Shown: one piece after another, positions 8,930 to 18,740 of the stretch
Layout: every line of letters starts with the position of its first letter
Numbering within the stretch: the stretch's first letter is position 1
Source of the DNA: Nitzschia sp. DOCU1
Lineage: Eukaryota > Bacillariophyta > Bacillariophyceae > Bacillariales > Bacillariaceae
NCBI GenBank assembly: GCA_951394045.1
Contig: OX595999.1
Location: forward strand, 806,001 to 870,000
Direction: 5' to 3'
Length of the DNA stretch: 64,000 nucleotides
Translations under genes and position numbers: made by a program
Notes under the pieces: generated by a model
What the model saw: the letters and a program-made list of their open reading frames with translations, nothing else
Told to the model about the DNA's origin: nothing
The model's database searches: none

Positions 8930-11344
8930 TCAGCTCGTTGACATTTTGTCAGTGAAATCTGCCAAGACTGCTGATGGTGCCAGCAACTTATCCTCTAATG
9001 CCTTTTCAAGGATCGTCTTTCCCGATATGAACGCCTCCGTGTGGCCGATAGCTTTCTCGCACTCCTTCACGCCCATGGAAAATTCAGGGGAAGAATTCAA
9101 TTGAAAGCCGATGCGACGAATATCTGATAACAACATCAACAGTATACCGGCACCTATACGAGCCCTTAGGACAGAGCCCAGAGTTGGTTCCACATTGTCA
9201 TCAGTGGTCGTCCAATGCAGCAATTGGGGCATCAGCATGACAATGCAACGGATAGACCCACATTCAATCACTGCTTTGGATCCTCGCGAAATCCTTTGAT
9301 CCAGGGGCCCCAACATGTCCTCCCAGCCACCTTGCACTAATTGTGTGCATCTAGTGGCACCAATGCTGCCGATGACAAACGCAAGGTAATCAGGCATACG
9401 AATGCTCTTTCGTAACGCACTGACTGTCACGAAAATTTCATTTCCGATCATAGAATGCTGGGGCAACGAGCAGATTGCCGCCATTGCTTTGAGCGCACTC
9501 TTGGATGGGGACCCCAAAACTCGGACCAAACCTAGGACCTTGCGCTGTAGCGTCAGGGAGTACGACTCAAAAACTGAAGGCTCGTTTGTTTGCGGTTGAA
9601 AAAGACGAGAAATCTCCGCCCTAAGCTGGCCCCGTATTTTGTCGCTGCTGTCATCATCGCCCAGCTGTATCGTCGCAAGGTGACGAAGAGCATCAAGAGC
9701 AATGCAACTCTCGGATTCAAAGTCAGCCGACCATGCCCCCAAAACCGAAGGAAATCTCTGAAATGAACTCATCATGGAAATATTTAAAACTAGCTCTTCT
9801 GAACGTAATAGTTCGTAGGAAAGGATTGAAGCAGCTTTTCTCCCGGCTGGTGAGCGTGAAAGCGAAGGGTCTTGGCATTTGAAGAAATGCCGGTGCAGTT
9901 CTTGGTACATTTTGTTCCGGAGTTCTGCGTACTTTTCTTGACGTGTTACTGCTTGAAGCAGCTCATTCATGATGTCCACATGGGCCGCCGATAGACTCTG
10001 TTCACTTCTTCCAGCAGGTTTGGCATCTACCAAGTACAAGAACAGCTTATCAATCCACGCATTTGATTCTTCGCCCTGGAAGGGAACCAGGATCAACAGC
10101 GTTCTCGTAATGAAAGAATTCGCTGCGTCCACGTCACTAGGTGCAACCAAGCCCATGCAACCTCCAGTAAGTGGGAACAGTTCCATCAGCATTTTCGCAG
10201 TCCTGGTACCAACACCATGTACAGGCTTCAGCTCATCACCTTCAAAAAAAGAGGCAATTTGAGGCTCCCAGACAAGATGAATGGCATGCAGGAGAGCCTT
10301 TGTCGTCTGCATGGAGGTCTCTCTTTTTCGCGGGTCCGTGGCTTCGTTGTTTTCCTCCTCAAGCAGTTCAGCCAATACATCCTCGAGTTTCGTTCTCATT
10401 TCATTTAGTGCTCCAAACGATTCTTTTGATACCACGGTATTTGCTGGAAGTCTCAGGGACGACTTTGCTGTTCTTGCAGTTGATCGCGTCTGTGATATTT
10501 TGAACATATCATCAACACCTCCAAGCTTCAGCACAGGGTTAGAAAATCTTGGATTTCGCTGCACAAAAACATTCCTTGAGCGCCCCATCGGCAGGCACTG
10601 AAACTGTGTTTGTTGTTGCGCGTTTTTATTCAAGAGCGCGAAACCGAATGGGTCCTCTTTTAACGGCAAGGTGTTTAACAAAGTAGTTAGTCCTTCCAAA
10701 ATACAATGAAGATTCCTACTTCTGTCTTTTTCGGCCAATAGATTTACAAAGGGCGGTAAAAGGGCAGGGACGTATTCCTGAAGCAATGATTGGAAGAATG
10801 TAGCAAGGATAACAACTGCCTTGACGCCGTCAAGTCTCATCTTCGGGTCAAGACTGTCCAATGATGACCCTGTGTATGCGACCAATAGGGAAATGAAGGG
10901 GACAAATGTTTCCCTCTGTTGCTGCGCAAGAATGTGCTCTAATAGTGCATGCCCGGCCATTCGGACATGATTCTCCTCATCCACAAGGGCCTTACATGCA
11001 GCCTGTAGAAGGATGTGTAAGTGCGGCCGAAGACGCGGACCATTATTTTCAGTGACAATGTTGAGCAGCCCCTTGATTGCTGACAGCCTCGCTTTTCCCG
11101 CCGGGTGGTTTGAAAGTTGAGAGAGCTCCGCCAGTGATCTACCCCTATTAGAAATTACAGCATCCGCAGACTGCGTGTAGACTGTTTGACCCGCGATGTG
11201 CAACGAGGCCTTTCGAAAACTCGTGTCAGTTTCGTTGGCGGACTTTGGCATTCTCTTCCCTACTTTTGCCTTGAGCCTCTTGCCATCCGGTTGAGTTTTT
11301 GCCCTCATGTTGGTGCCTTTTCTTTTATTTCCCGTGCCCGACAT
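8930..11344 (-). CDS. IPI1: TEX10/IPI1-like ribosome-assembly protein (804 aa)
   Basis: Homolog of yeast Ipi1 and animal TEX10, a subunit of the Rix1 complex that processes ITS2 and matures the pre-60S subunit in the nucleus. The N-terminus carries the family signature: a lysine/arginine-rich tail (NKRKGTNMRAKT), then KAKVGKRMPKSANETDTSF and a helix ending in QLSNHPAGKARLSAIKGL. HEAT-like helical repeats follow through about residue 250, including EENHVRMAGHALLEHIL and DPKMRLDGVKAVVILATFF. The remaining 550 residues are mostly helical and poorly conserved, as in TEX10 (about 930 residues) and unlike the short yeast protein (about 330). Single exon from the ATG at 11344; the 3' end faces EF2 across about 100 bp. 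Identity rests mainly on the N-terminal third. Confidence 0.8.
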   Translation of the reverse strand: MSGTGNKRKGTNMRAKTQPDGKRLKAKVGKRMPKSANETDTSFRKASLHIAGQTVYTQSADAVISNRGRSLAELSQLSNHPAGKARLSAIKGLLNIVTENNGPRLRPHLHILLQAACKALVDEENHVRMAGHALLEHILAQQQRETFVPFISLLVAYTGSSLDSLDPKMRLDGVKAVVILATFFQSLLQEYVPALLPPFVNLLAEKDRSRNLHCILEGLTTLLNTLPLKEDPFGFALLNKNAQQQTQFQCLPMGRSRNVFVQRNPRFSNPVLKLGGVDDMFKISQTRSTARTAKSSLRLPANTVVSKESFGALNEMRTKLEDVLAELLEEENNEATDPRKRETSMQTTKALLHAIHLVWEPQIASFFEGDELKPVHGVGTRTAKMLMELFPLTGGCMGLVAPSDVDAANSFITRTLLILVPFQGEESNAWIDKLFLYLVDAKPAGRSEQSLSAAHVDIMNELLQAVTRQEKYAELRNKMYQELHRHFFKCQDPSLSRSPAGRKAASILSYELLRSEELVLNISMMSSFQRFPSVLGAWSADFESESCIALDALRHLATIQLGDDDSSDKIRGQLRAEISRLFQPQTNEPSVFESYSLTLQRKVLGLVRVLGSPSKSALKAMAAICSLPQHSMIGNEIFVTVSALRKSIRMPDYLAFVIGSIGATRCTQLVQGGWEDMLGPLDQRISRGSKAVIECGSIRCIVMLMPQLLHWTTTDDNVEPTLGSVLRARIGAGILLMLLSDIRRIGFQLNSSPEFSMGVKECEKAIGHTEAFISGKTILEKALEDKLLAPSAVLADFTDKMSTS

Positions 11345-11903
11345 TGTGCCCCACGATTCTTTCTCGTGTAGCTTTTAGGTAAGGTGCAAGGGATAATGGT
11401 CACTGCCACAATTTGACCACAACTTCTTCCTCGGCACGAACTATTTCATTTATATCGTTTCTGTGGTCCTCGATCCATCGATCGGATGTTGGGTTGTGCC
11501 GATAGGTATTGGCGTATGTACCTGGTACCTGTACGCACGGCCCTATCTCGTTTGCGTGTGCATCATTTAACGCTTCCTTCAACGGACGAACGTCGCCAAT
11601 GGGATGTCGCGTGAGACGCCTGCGACGCTATCTGATGCGTCAAGGGCAATAGCGACGCAAAACTACTACTGGCTGTACCCTGCGATGAAGCGAACAACGC
11701 TCTCCAACAGGCGGGACGGGGGTTGTTGGCGCCAAGAGCAAGAGACGACCCTTTGGGGTTGTGGAACAAGTTGAAAATATTATTTGTACTTTTGATTCCA
11801 ATGGGTACAAGGCGTGTCTTGCTAGTCTCTTAAAAAATCGAGTGTCCGTAGGGGAGAGGGATGCGAGAAACAAAAAAAGAAGTCCAAACGCTTGGTTACG
11901 AAA
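11345..11903. other. Divergent intergenic region
   Basis: Promoters of the IPI1-like gene (minus) and the orphan 1,022-residue gene (plus). The palindrome TACCTGGTA is at 11519-11527. A short purine-rich stretch precedes the plus-strand ATG. No gene seen. Confidence 0.4.
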
Positions 11904-14900
11904 ATGGCAGAGGTTGATCATCCCCGAGACAAGCGCACGTCCTCTCCCGCATTTGACAGGTTCCGACGACGCGCTGTATACCTCGAGGATGAACTGGACG
12001 ACGCTGATGGCGAGATCGACTTCGGTGAATGGCTACCTGACGAAGGAAAGCTTCATCTTCCTGGATTGTGTAGCACCAATTGTCATGAAGTTTCGGTATC
12101 GACTTGCGCACAGCATGGGGGGAAGATCGTTGCTCAGGCGCCAGTCTGCAATTCCGACGCAGTGAAGGACATCGCCCGACAGTGGCCGCCATCAGAACCA
12201 TACGCTCTAGCACGACCGTCCGTAAGTGGGGAAATCGGCAAAATTAAGCGTCGTCGTCACAAAGAACGATTCAACTATGCGAAAGCTCTCCTGAGGGATG
12301 AAACGGAACTTGAGAATCTACATAGGTTCATTCACCTACAAATAATTGCGAATGAAGCTGAGCGTTGTGCGAATGCGGGGCTTGCTAGCTTTAGATCTGT
12401 CCCTTCAACTATTGGATTCGACATCCGTCGGAACAACACATTTTCGGAGGGCGACGATAGCAGATCGGCGCCCTCAGACCACAGGATGAAGCTGTTCGAG
12501 TTGCGGGACGTCACCGAAGTCATTCCACAGTGGCGAGACCTTCACTCGCATATGCGGACCCACTTGTTCCGAAGAAGGGTTCACGAGAGCTATCTCGTTT
12601 TTCACGAGGATGAGAAGGAGCTGGAACGCGGCACGGTTTCTCCGTCCTTCGAAAATCATACCAGTGACATCGCCAGGCAGTCGCTCAAGTTTTTCGGGGA
12701 TTTCGCGGACATGACTATGACGAAACTAAAGACCCACGGAATGCTCCAAAAGAGAGCACTTTGCAGGACGGTTCCACTAGGAAAATCTTCGGATGATGCT
12801 AGTCAGGTCTCAGGTGACTCGAGCAGCAGTTTGGACCAACTCCAAACACTGTCTTCTCATTTATCACCCTCGTCCACTGGAAACAGATTACGCCGGCCCG
12901 TGCTCAGCATCCCTCCTGGTCTTGTCCACCCAGACGAAACCTACGATTTCGCACCTTCCACCGGGGCTATCCATGAGGAAACACTTGATTTACCCTTGTT
13001 GCCGACAGCCGTTTGCGATCGGTCGATCGAGAAGTCATATTGTCTGTGCGAAGCAGACAAAACGCTGCGCCAAGCGCCACGAACGCTATCACGAGGAAAT
13101 TGCTTGAACGCTGATGCCCCGAGGATGGTCCGCCCCGAGAAATCCGATTCGCCGACAATTCGAGTTGGTTCTTTGGCACTTTTTGACTCTGACGACGAAG
13201 ATGATTTTAGGGGGGCGAAAAAATCTCCGAGACCGACAGAAACATATGAAACCCTCCCAGCAGAGAATATTATACGCACACCAAAACAGTATTTGCATAC
13301 TCACAGTACTGGAACGGGCTTCGCCACCCCGGCAGGACTCCGCGACATCCGCGGAAAGAAGGAATCCTCCAGGGAGGTAGAGGGAGATTGCGGCACACCG
13401 GAAATCTTCAAGGCAAGGTTTGAACCGTCTTCAATAGTCGAGAGCAACACAACTATAAGTGGGTCTGCTGCAGAGTCAGTGACCTCAGCCCTCCACAAAC
13501 AGGATGCCCTATACTTGGCTCTGCCGGCAATAAACTCTGAAAGCATGGACTACAGAGCCAACAAACGGGGCCTGGACAATTTCCCCGAGAGGGAACATCA
13601 TTACCCAGGACGCTTTATACCTTCCTTCGTTGACAACTCGTTCAAATCACCATCCCAAACAAATGACTTTGGCACATTTGGGGGATCGTCGGGGGTGCTC
13701 GAAAATGCTCCCAGCTCGGCGTCGTTGTTGAATCGACGGCAGACAGTTCTACGCGAACATGATGATGTGCAAGAAACAACTTTTGCCGACCTACCGATTT
13801 CTCCTCGGACTGTGCACCTGGCAGAAATTCAGTCATCTGTGGGCGATGTTAGGGTTGTTCCTCGTTCCGAGGTCGTTCCACTCTCCGCATCATGTGTGCC
13901 CACCCCAACTCCCATGCTAAGATCCAAGCAGGGGCTGTGCTCCGGGGAGAGGGCGGAAACGGCTCTCAGTGAACGGAACGAGGAAAAGAAGGAATGCGAG
14001 TCAGCACGTCCTGGTGCATGCGGCACGACATTCCTCGACCAAGAAGTGCATCAGATAGATAGCGGGGTTGAAAGAAATGAAGTGCCTACGCACCATGGCA
14101 TTATTTCAGAAGGCTACGACAACATTCGGATGCCAGAGGCACGGCATGCTGTGAGCTTCGACCTGGAGAGCCACGACGACGATAGCTCTGTGTCGCTTTC
14201 TGTGGGAAACGACGAAAATTCGCTGTTTCAGGCCTCCACATGGGGTGGTAGACTTCCAGAAGAACGGATGCGTCTCCGAAAGACATTTTCTTGGCCACCA
14301 GGAAGCACCGAATCGCTGAATTTCCCAGCAAACATATCTCGATTTCGGTTCAGGAATGGCCATCTGATAGATTTCGCCCCAAGTCATGATCCGCAAACAG
14401 ATTCAACCGCCAGAGATGTTGCCCCTTGTCATGATAATAGTGGTATCTGCCATACTTTCCCTTCGACGGACGAAAATTTCCAAGTTGCCGTCGAGGAGAT
14501 GATTGCCAGACTGTCACCTACTGCAACCAGCTGGGGTCGAGATCCATATGTCACTGAAAGCGAGAATACTGAATTCCTCAACAACTATTTTTACTGCACG
14601 AAAGTTGGTGAAGGGTCGAATTCTGCTGGGCATCAGTCTTTGGATCAACACGCGTGTGTTGAACCTTGGGAGGCAGGGGATTCTCTCTGTCACAACATAG
14701 GTGTCGATGCATTATGTACAGGAATTCGATTCATTTTCTCAAATCAACCTTCGGGGGAACCAGCGGGAAGTAAGCCACATCGACAGCGTACGCTATCACT
14801 TGACGCAAGGCCACCAAAAGGAGATTCCACCGGTTGGCTAAGGAAGGTTGAAAGGCTTTTTGACCAGTTTGGCTCCAGTTTTGAACCATCTAATGACGAC

Positions 14901-14972
14901 AGCCAGGATTCGGTACAGTTCGCGCCACCGTACTTGAAGAAGACCGCTCAGGCAACAGATCAAGTACATTGA
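11904..14972 (+). CDS. Orphan low-complexity protein (1,022 aa)
   Basis: One uninterrupted exon of more than 3 kb, so certainly under selection, but I do not recognise a family. I start at the ATG at 11904 (MAEVDHPRDK); the open frame extends four codons upstream to a TTG that is not a likely start. The N-terminal 300 residues look structured: an acidic segment (YLEDELDDADGEIDFGEWLP), a basic region (IKRRRHKERFNYAKALLRDE), a helix (LENLHRFIHLQIIANEAERC) and a conserved-looking segment (FELRDVTEVIPQWRDLHSHM). The remainder is rich in S/T/P/D/E and probably disordered, with scattered short acidic motifs (LFDSDDEDDF). A small folded patch at the C-terminus reads GWLRKVERLFDQFGSSFE. No membrane segment or signal peptide. 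The layout suits a signalling scaffold or nuclear regulator, but that is a guess. Confidence 0.7.
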   Translation: MAEVDHPRDKRTSSPAFDRFRRRAVYLEDELDDADGEIDFGEWLPDEGKLHLPGLCSTNCHEVSVSTCAQHGGKIVAQAPVCNSDAVKDIARQWPPSEPYALARPSVSGEIGKIKRRRHKERFNYAKALLRDETELENLHRFIHLQIIANEAERCANAGLASFRSVPSTIGFDIRRNNTFSEGDDSRSAPSDHRMKLFELRDVTEVIPQWRDLHSHMRTHLFRRRVHESYLVFHEDEKELERGTVSPSFENHTSDIARQSLKFFGDFADMTMTKLKTHGMLQKRALCRTVPLGKSSDDASQVSGDSSSSLDQLQTLSSHLSPSSTGNRLRRPVLSIPPGLVHPDETYDFAPSTGAIHEETLDLPLLPTAVCDRSIEKSYCLCEADKTLRQAPRTLSRGNCLNADAPRMVRPEKSDSPTIRVGSLALFDSDDEDDFRGAKKSPRPTETYETLPAENIIRTPKQYLHTHSTGTGFATPAGLRDIRGKKESSREVEGDCGTPEIFKARFEPSSIVESNTTISGSAAESVTSALHKQDALYLALPAINSESMDYRANKRGLDNFPEREHHYPGRFIPSFVDNSFKSPSQTNDFGTFGGSSGVLENAPSSASLLNRRQTVLREHDDVQETTFADLPISPRTVHLAEIQSSVGDVRVVPRSEVVPLSASCVPTPTPMLRSKQGLCSGERAETALSERNEEKKECESARPGACGTTFLDQEVHQIDSGVERNEVPTHHGIISEGYDNIRMPEARHAVSFDLESHDDDSSVSLSVGNDENSLFQASTWGGRLPEERMRLRKTFSWPPGSTESLNFPANISRFRFRNGHLIDFAPSHDPQTDSTARDVAPCHDNSGICHTFPSTDENFQVAVEEMIARLSPTATSWGRDPYVTESENTEFLNNYFYCTKVGEGSNSAGHQSLDQHACVEPWEAGDSLCHNIGVDALCTGIRFIFSNQPSGEPAGSKPHRQRTLSLDARPPKGDSTGWLRKVERLFDQFGSSFEPSNDDSQDSVQFAPPYLKKTAQATDQVH

Positions 14973-15553
14973 ACGCTTCCACCCAGTAGCTAGGGTGGGC
15001 GCCTACCGCACGTCGTTTCAGCAACAGCATGCTAGGCTGGCAAGTCATTCACCACCGTCCGTACGGTAGACAACTGTATACTTTGTACTAGCGCCTGGTG
15101 TTCGGCTAGGTGCTCTTACAATGGCCGCTTTCGGCTTGTCATAATAGCTGTAATCTGCCACTATTTACCCACTACAGGAGTCGTCGGCCCACCAATGCTT
15201 TTCCGAGGGTCCGTCGAGTTTGTCTGCGTTGGGAGTGGTCGTTCGGCCCAGACTCGTCCGGGTATGGTAGATCATTTAGACTACACATAGTACATATCGT
15301 ACTACGGTTATTGATAGAGGCCTTCCGGCGCGCGATTGCGGATCCCAAAAATATCTTGTTTGCGTCTAGCAGAGAAAGAATCGAAAAAGACCGATCCTCC
15401 CAACCCTAGCGTTACAAAACGCATCACCCCTACACATTATCCAAAGGACCACCAGATAGTAGATAGTACAAGTTTGCCATCTCTGGTGTGCCGTACTGAA
15501 CAATATCTCGAACCAGATTGTAGGAATCAACTCGTGGAGACCTCGCCAGTAGC
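14973..15553. other. Intergenic region upstream of the transporter gene
   Basis: Lies between two genes on the plus strand, so it holds the 3' end of the orphan gene and the promoter of the transporter gene. Only short overlapping frames occur. Nothing else is evident. Confidence 0.4.
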
Positions 15554-17201
15554 ATGATTTCGGGGAAGTCGACGACCTCAGGCAACATGAGGGGTCTGTG
15601 TGTGGTATCATTGGCCGTGCTCCTTTTGGTGCGAGATGGGGTATCATTCAACCAGGGATATCTTAGGACTCCAGCTGCTACTAGAAACGAGCCATGCCAT
15701 AAGTTTCCTATAACGTGCAAAACTTGCAGGAGGGGTGCACTCTCACCTCTGAAGATGTCATCTGATGCGAAAGAGGCCGGGGAATCCCAAACAAAATTTT
15801 CTAGGACGAGGATAATCTTGTCGACGACATTCAATCTTGTCAAAGCCATCGCCGGAAGTGGCATCCTTGCTCTTCCTTCTGGTATCGCCGCAACTAGCGA
15901 TTTCAAAACGAGGTATGTCGGAAACTACGTTTACTTTTTGTGACGTAGTTTTCTAACATCGTCCAATTGCCAAGCATAGGTTGGTGCCTGCCTTGGCACT
16001 GATGGTTGGTCTAGGAGCACTATCAGCGTACACATTCTGGCTGTATGGACGACTGTTGGATGTGCACCAATCTCAAAGTCTTGGGGAACTCTGGAATCAA
16101 GAAAAAGGCAGCAAATCGTCTTGGATGGTCTCTTTGGCCACCATGACTTTCTGTTTTGGGGCGGCGCTTTCATATTCAATTCTGCTAGGCGATACATTTG
16201 AAGCATTGGCCCATACATTTGGTTTGCGTGGAATACTTTTGACCCGCCCTTTCTGGATATTGCTCCTCACGTCAACCATACTCTACCCCCTCTATAATCT
16301 CGAATCATTACTGGCATTGGCTCCGTTGTCGGTCGGCGGAGTTGCTGCAGTTGCAACTACCGCTTGCTTTCTTGGGTGGCGTTGTCCGCATTTCAATCCT
16401 TTATCACCATATTCGTCAAGTGGTGGCGCGCTGATCGGTACACTGTCGTCTACGATGGCGCCATCATTCAATACGTACCAAAAGCCGTTGCTTTCCCCCG
16501 CGTCAACGATTCTTGTAGGGATGGCAGCGTCGGCGTATCTTGGCCACTTTTCTGCACCTTCCTTCTACAACTCATTAAAAGCAACGAACTCAAGCATGGA
16601 AGTGCCCGCCTCATCTCAGGGGATCGAGAACTACAAAATTGTTACACGGCTTGGTTTTGCTGTTGCTGTGCTCCTCAACTGCTTGGTGATGGCGTTTGGC
16701 TTCCTCACATTCGGGGGGGCATCCTCGGGAATGATTCTGAACAACTTTAGTTTTCGAGACCGAGGCGCGTCGGTATGTCGAATGTTGATGGCTGTTTGTG
16801 TACTTGGGGGCTACCCTTTTTTGGTATCGGCAGTGGTCGGGGAATTCCTACAGCTACGACCGAAACAGAAGATGGGACAACCCTCAGGAGACACTAGGAG
16901 GGTCACAACTTTCTATACACTATTGTTGCTTACCGGGATGTCGCTCTTCATGAAAGATGCAGGGTTCGTTATAGGTTTCAGTGGTGCAGTTATGGGCTCT
17001 TTCATTGTGTACATTTTCCCAGCTCTCCTTTTCTTGTCCCACTCGAAGAAGAAGCTACTACCAGATAGCTCGTCTGAACGTCGCACGCATGCATGGGAGA
17101 GGGTTTTATGTCGGATACTTGTTGGTTTTGGAGCCGTTGTTTCCGTTCTTGGGGGCTGTGTTTCGGTCGCTAGGACTTACTTTCCCAATTGGCTGAGGTG
17201 A
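15554..17201 (+). CDS. AAAP-type amino-acid transporter with probable plastid presequence (526 aa, two exons)
   Basis: Exon 1 is 15554-15912, the intron 15913-15979 (67 nt, GTATGT to ATAG) and exon 2 15980-17201; the join reads KTR-LVPALALMVG. The segment before the join, NLVKAIAGSGILALPSGIA, is the hallmark first helix of the amino acid/auxin permease superfamily, and about ten further hydrophobic segments follow (for example MVSLATMTFCFGAALSYSIL and RLGFAVAVLLNCLVMAFGFL). Such carriers move neutral or aromatic amino acids with protons. The N-terminus is unusual: a signal peptide (RGLCVVSLAVLLLVRDGVS) with FNQGYLRTPAATR after the predicted cut, then a basic, Ser/Thr-rich, acid-poor stretch of about 40 residues. 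This matches the Phe-at-cleavage bipartite presequence of diatom plastid proteins, so I infer a plastid envelope location. Substrate cannot be told from sequence. The start could instead be the second Met, 11 residues on. Confidence 0.82.
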
Positions 17202-18740
17202 CTAAGTACCACAAGTGAGAGCCATCAAATGTCCTTTTCGCTTACCCACAGCAATGCACCGCGGTATTTATTCTTAGCCCCCCATGTGTCGAGCCTACTG
17301 TATTTGCCCCTTTCAACGTTTCGTGATTTTCTTGGCCTACTACAACCCTACGTCGCGAAGGACCCTTACCCTAGTACACCTCTTCTCTCCCCAGAGGAGA
17401 GAACAAATTATGCAGCATGCCGAAGAGTATCAGCCATTCCGTTTGATCATGCGCCACCTGCTTGCTCCCGTCCTGTAGACTACAATTCTCTAGCACGCTC
17501 CGATACTACCAGCCATCCCCGCCATAGAATGGTACCTGGTATAACCTTTTGTAAGTATAGCATATATTGTACCGGTATTCCTGTTTCGTACTATCGACAG
17601 GGGCAAGTTCTATACTTGGTATGACGGTTCCTGCACACGTTCCTCGTGCTGGCATACTGCTTCTGGTGTAGTAGTCCTCACGTCGCGGCGGTGGTGCTGC
17701 GACTCCTCTCTGCTAACGTGCGGATATCGCACCTGTACACTTTTAGTAGTACCCGTAACTACGTATCACGATATCATAAATGATACCAGGTATAGTAATG
17801 TTGTATACATAGTAGTACGATAGCAGGTAGTAAGCGAGGCTACTAGTAGTAGAGAGTATGTACTCTGTAGAATGGCTTGCAATCCCCCAATTGTAGCGCC
17901 CGGTATGGACGTGTGTCCCCAAAAGTCCTGCGGTCGCTTCTTTTAAATTTTTCGCGCTACCATGTATTAGCGCGTGCAAATACTACTGAGTTCTACGTGA
18001 ATGCAAGACAACGAGGCCCAAAGACACAAGGCCGCGGGCGGGACAGCACCCTCGCCTGCCTTGTCGTCCCAGAACACCTCCCACCGCGTCGTCGGCGAGA
18101 AATCTTCATGTCCCATAGACGTAGCCTTGGGATATTGAAAAGGTGAGACATCCGATTTCGATGGAGTGGATTGCCGAGGCGAACGTTGTTGCCAGGAGTT
18201 GTATCACGACGGTTGAAAGTCGCCGGTCCCATCGGAAAGCAACGTTGTCTCGTCATGGTCGACCTCATTCGGGTGCTTTCGATGTAACGAACGTTCTGCG
18301 GCAGTGCCAGCGGGATTGTGATTGACTGACTTGCCGGTAACTTAACGGTAGATTTGGAAATACTTAGCGGGAGTCCACTTTTGATTGCTCGTAAATTTGA
18401 GGTGGCTTTCTTCGGGCGCGTAAATATGCAAATGATTTGCTCCTGCCTTTTTACCGCCAATTTACCCGTTGCTTGTGGTCGTTCTGTGGGATTGATGACG
18501 TCAAGGGATCTGTTCCCGCGCGTGTTTGCGCTTCGTCTTTGTTCGTCGTGGTGTTGCTCACGCTCTTTTGGGGCATGCTTTGGTACGGTTACTCAAATTC
18601 GTTTCTCGCGTTGTCTTCCCCTTTCCACCGCAGGTGTCGACTCAAGACCGCAGGGCTGTGCACGAGTTTCCTTTATCGAAAGTCGTGCATCTGGATCCAA
18701 GGGGAGCTTTGACAGGGCAGCTTAGGTCGACTTTTCCACG
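17202..18740. other. Long intergenic region and 5' leader of the p300-type gene
   Basis: About 1.5 kb without a convincing gene. The longest frame (17993-18460, minus, 155 codons) has no recognisable features. The left half is rich in short TA-containing repeats (GTAGTA-type runs near 17745-17870) and has two copies of the palindrome TACCWGGTA (17533-17541 and 17783-17793). The right half, T-rich before the ATG at 18741, looks like promoter plus 5' untranslated leader. Confidence 0.45.
18496..18503. promoter_or_regulatory. TGACGTCA (CRE-like palindrome) upstream of the p300-type gene
   Basis: A perfect 8-bp cAMP-response-element palindrome lies 238 bp before the ATG of the p300-type gene. 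In diatoms TGACGT elements are known in CO2/cAMP-responsive promoters, and aureochrome bZIPs bind TGACGT. Whether this single site functions is unknown; an exact 8-mer is expected by chance about once per 65 kb. Confidence 0.35.

Noticed and set aside
17993..18460. A 155-codon minus-strand frame in the region before the p300-type gene
   Set aside because: Composition is basic and random, with no family motif, and it lies where a promoter and leader are expected.
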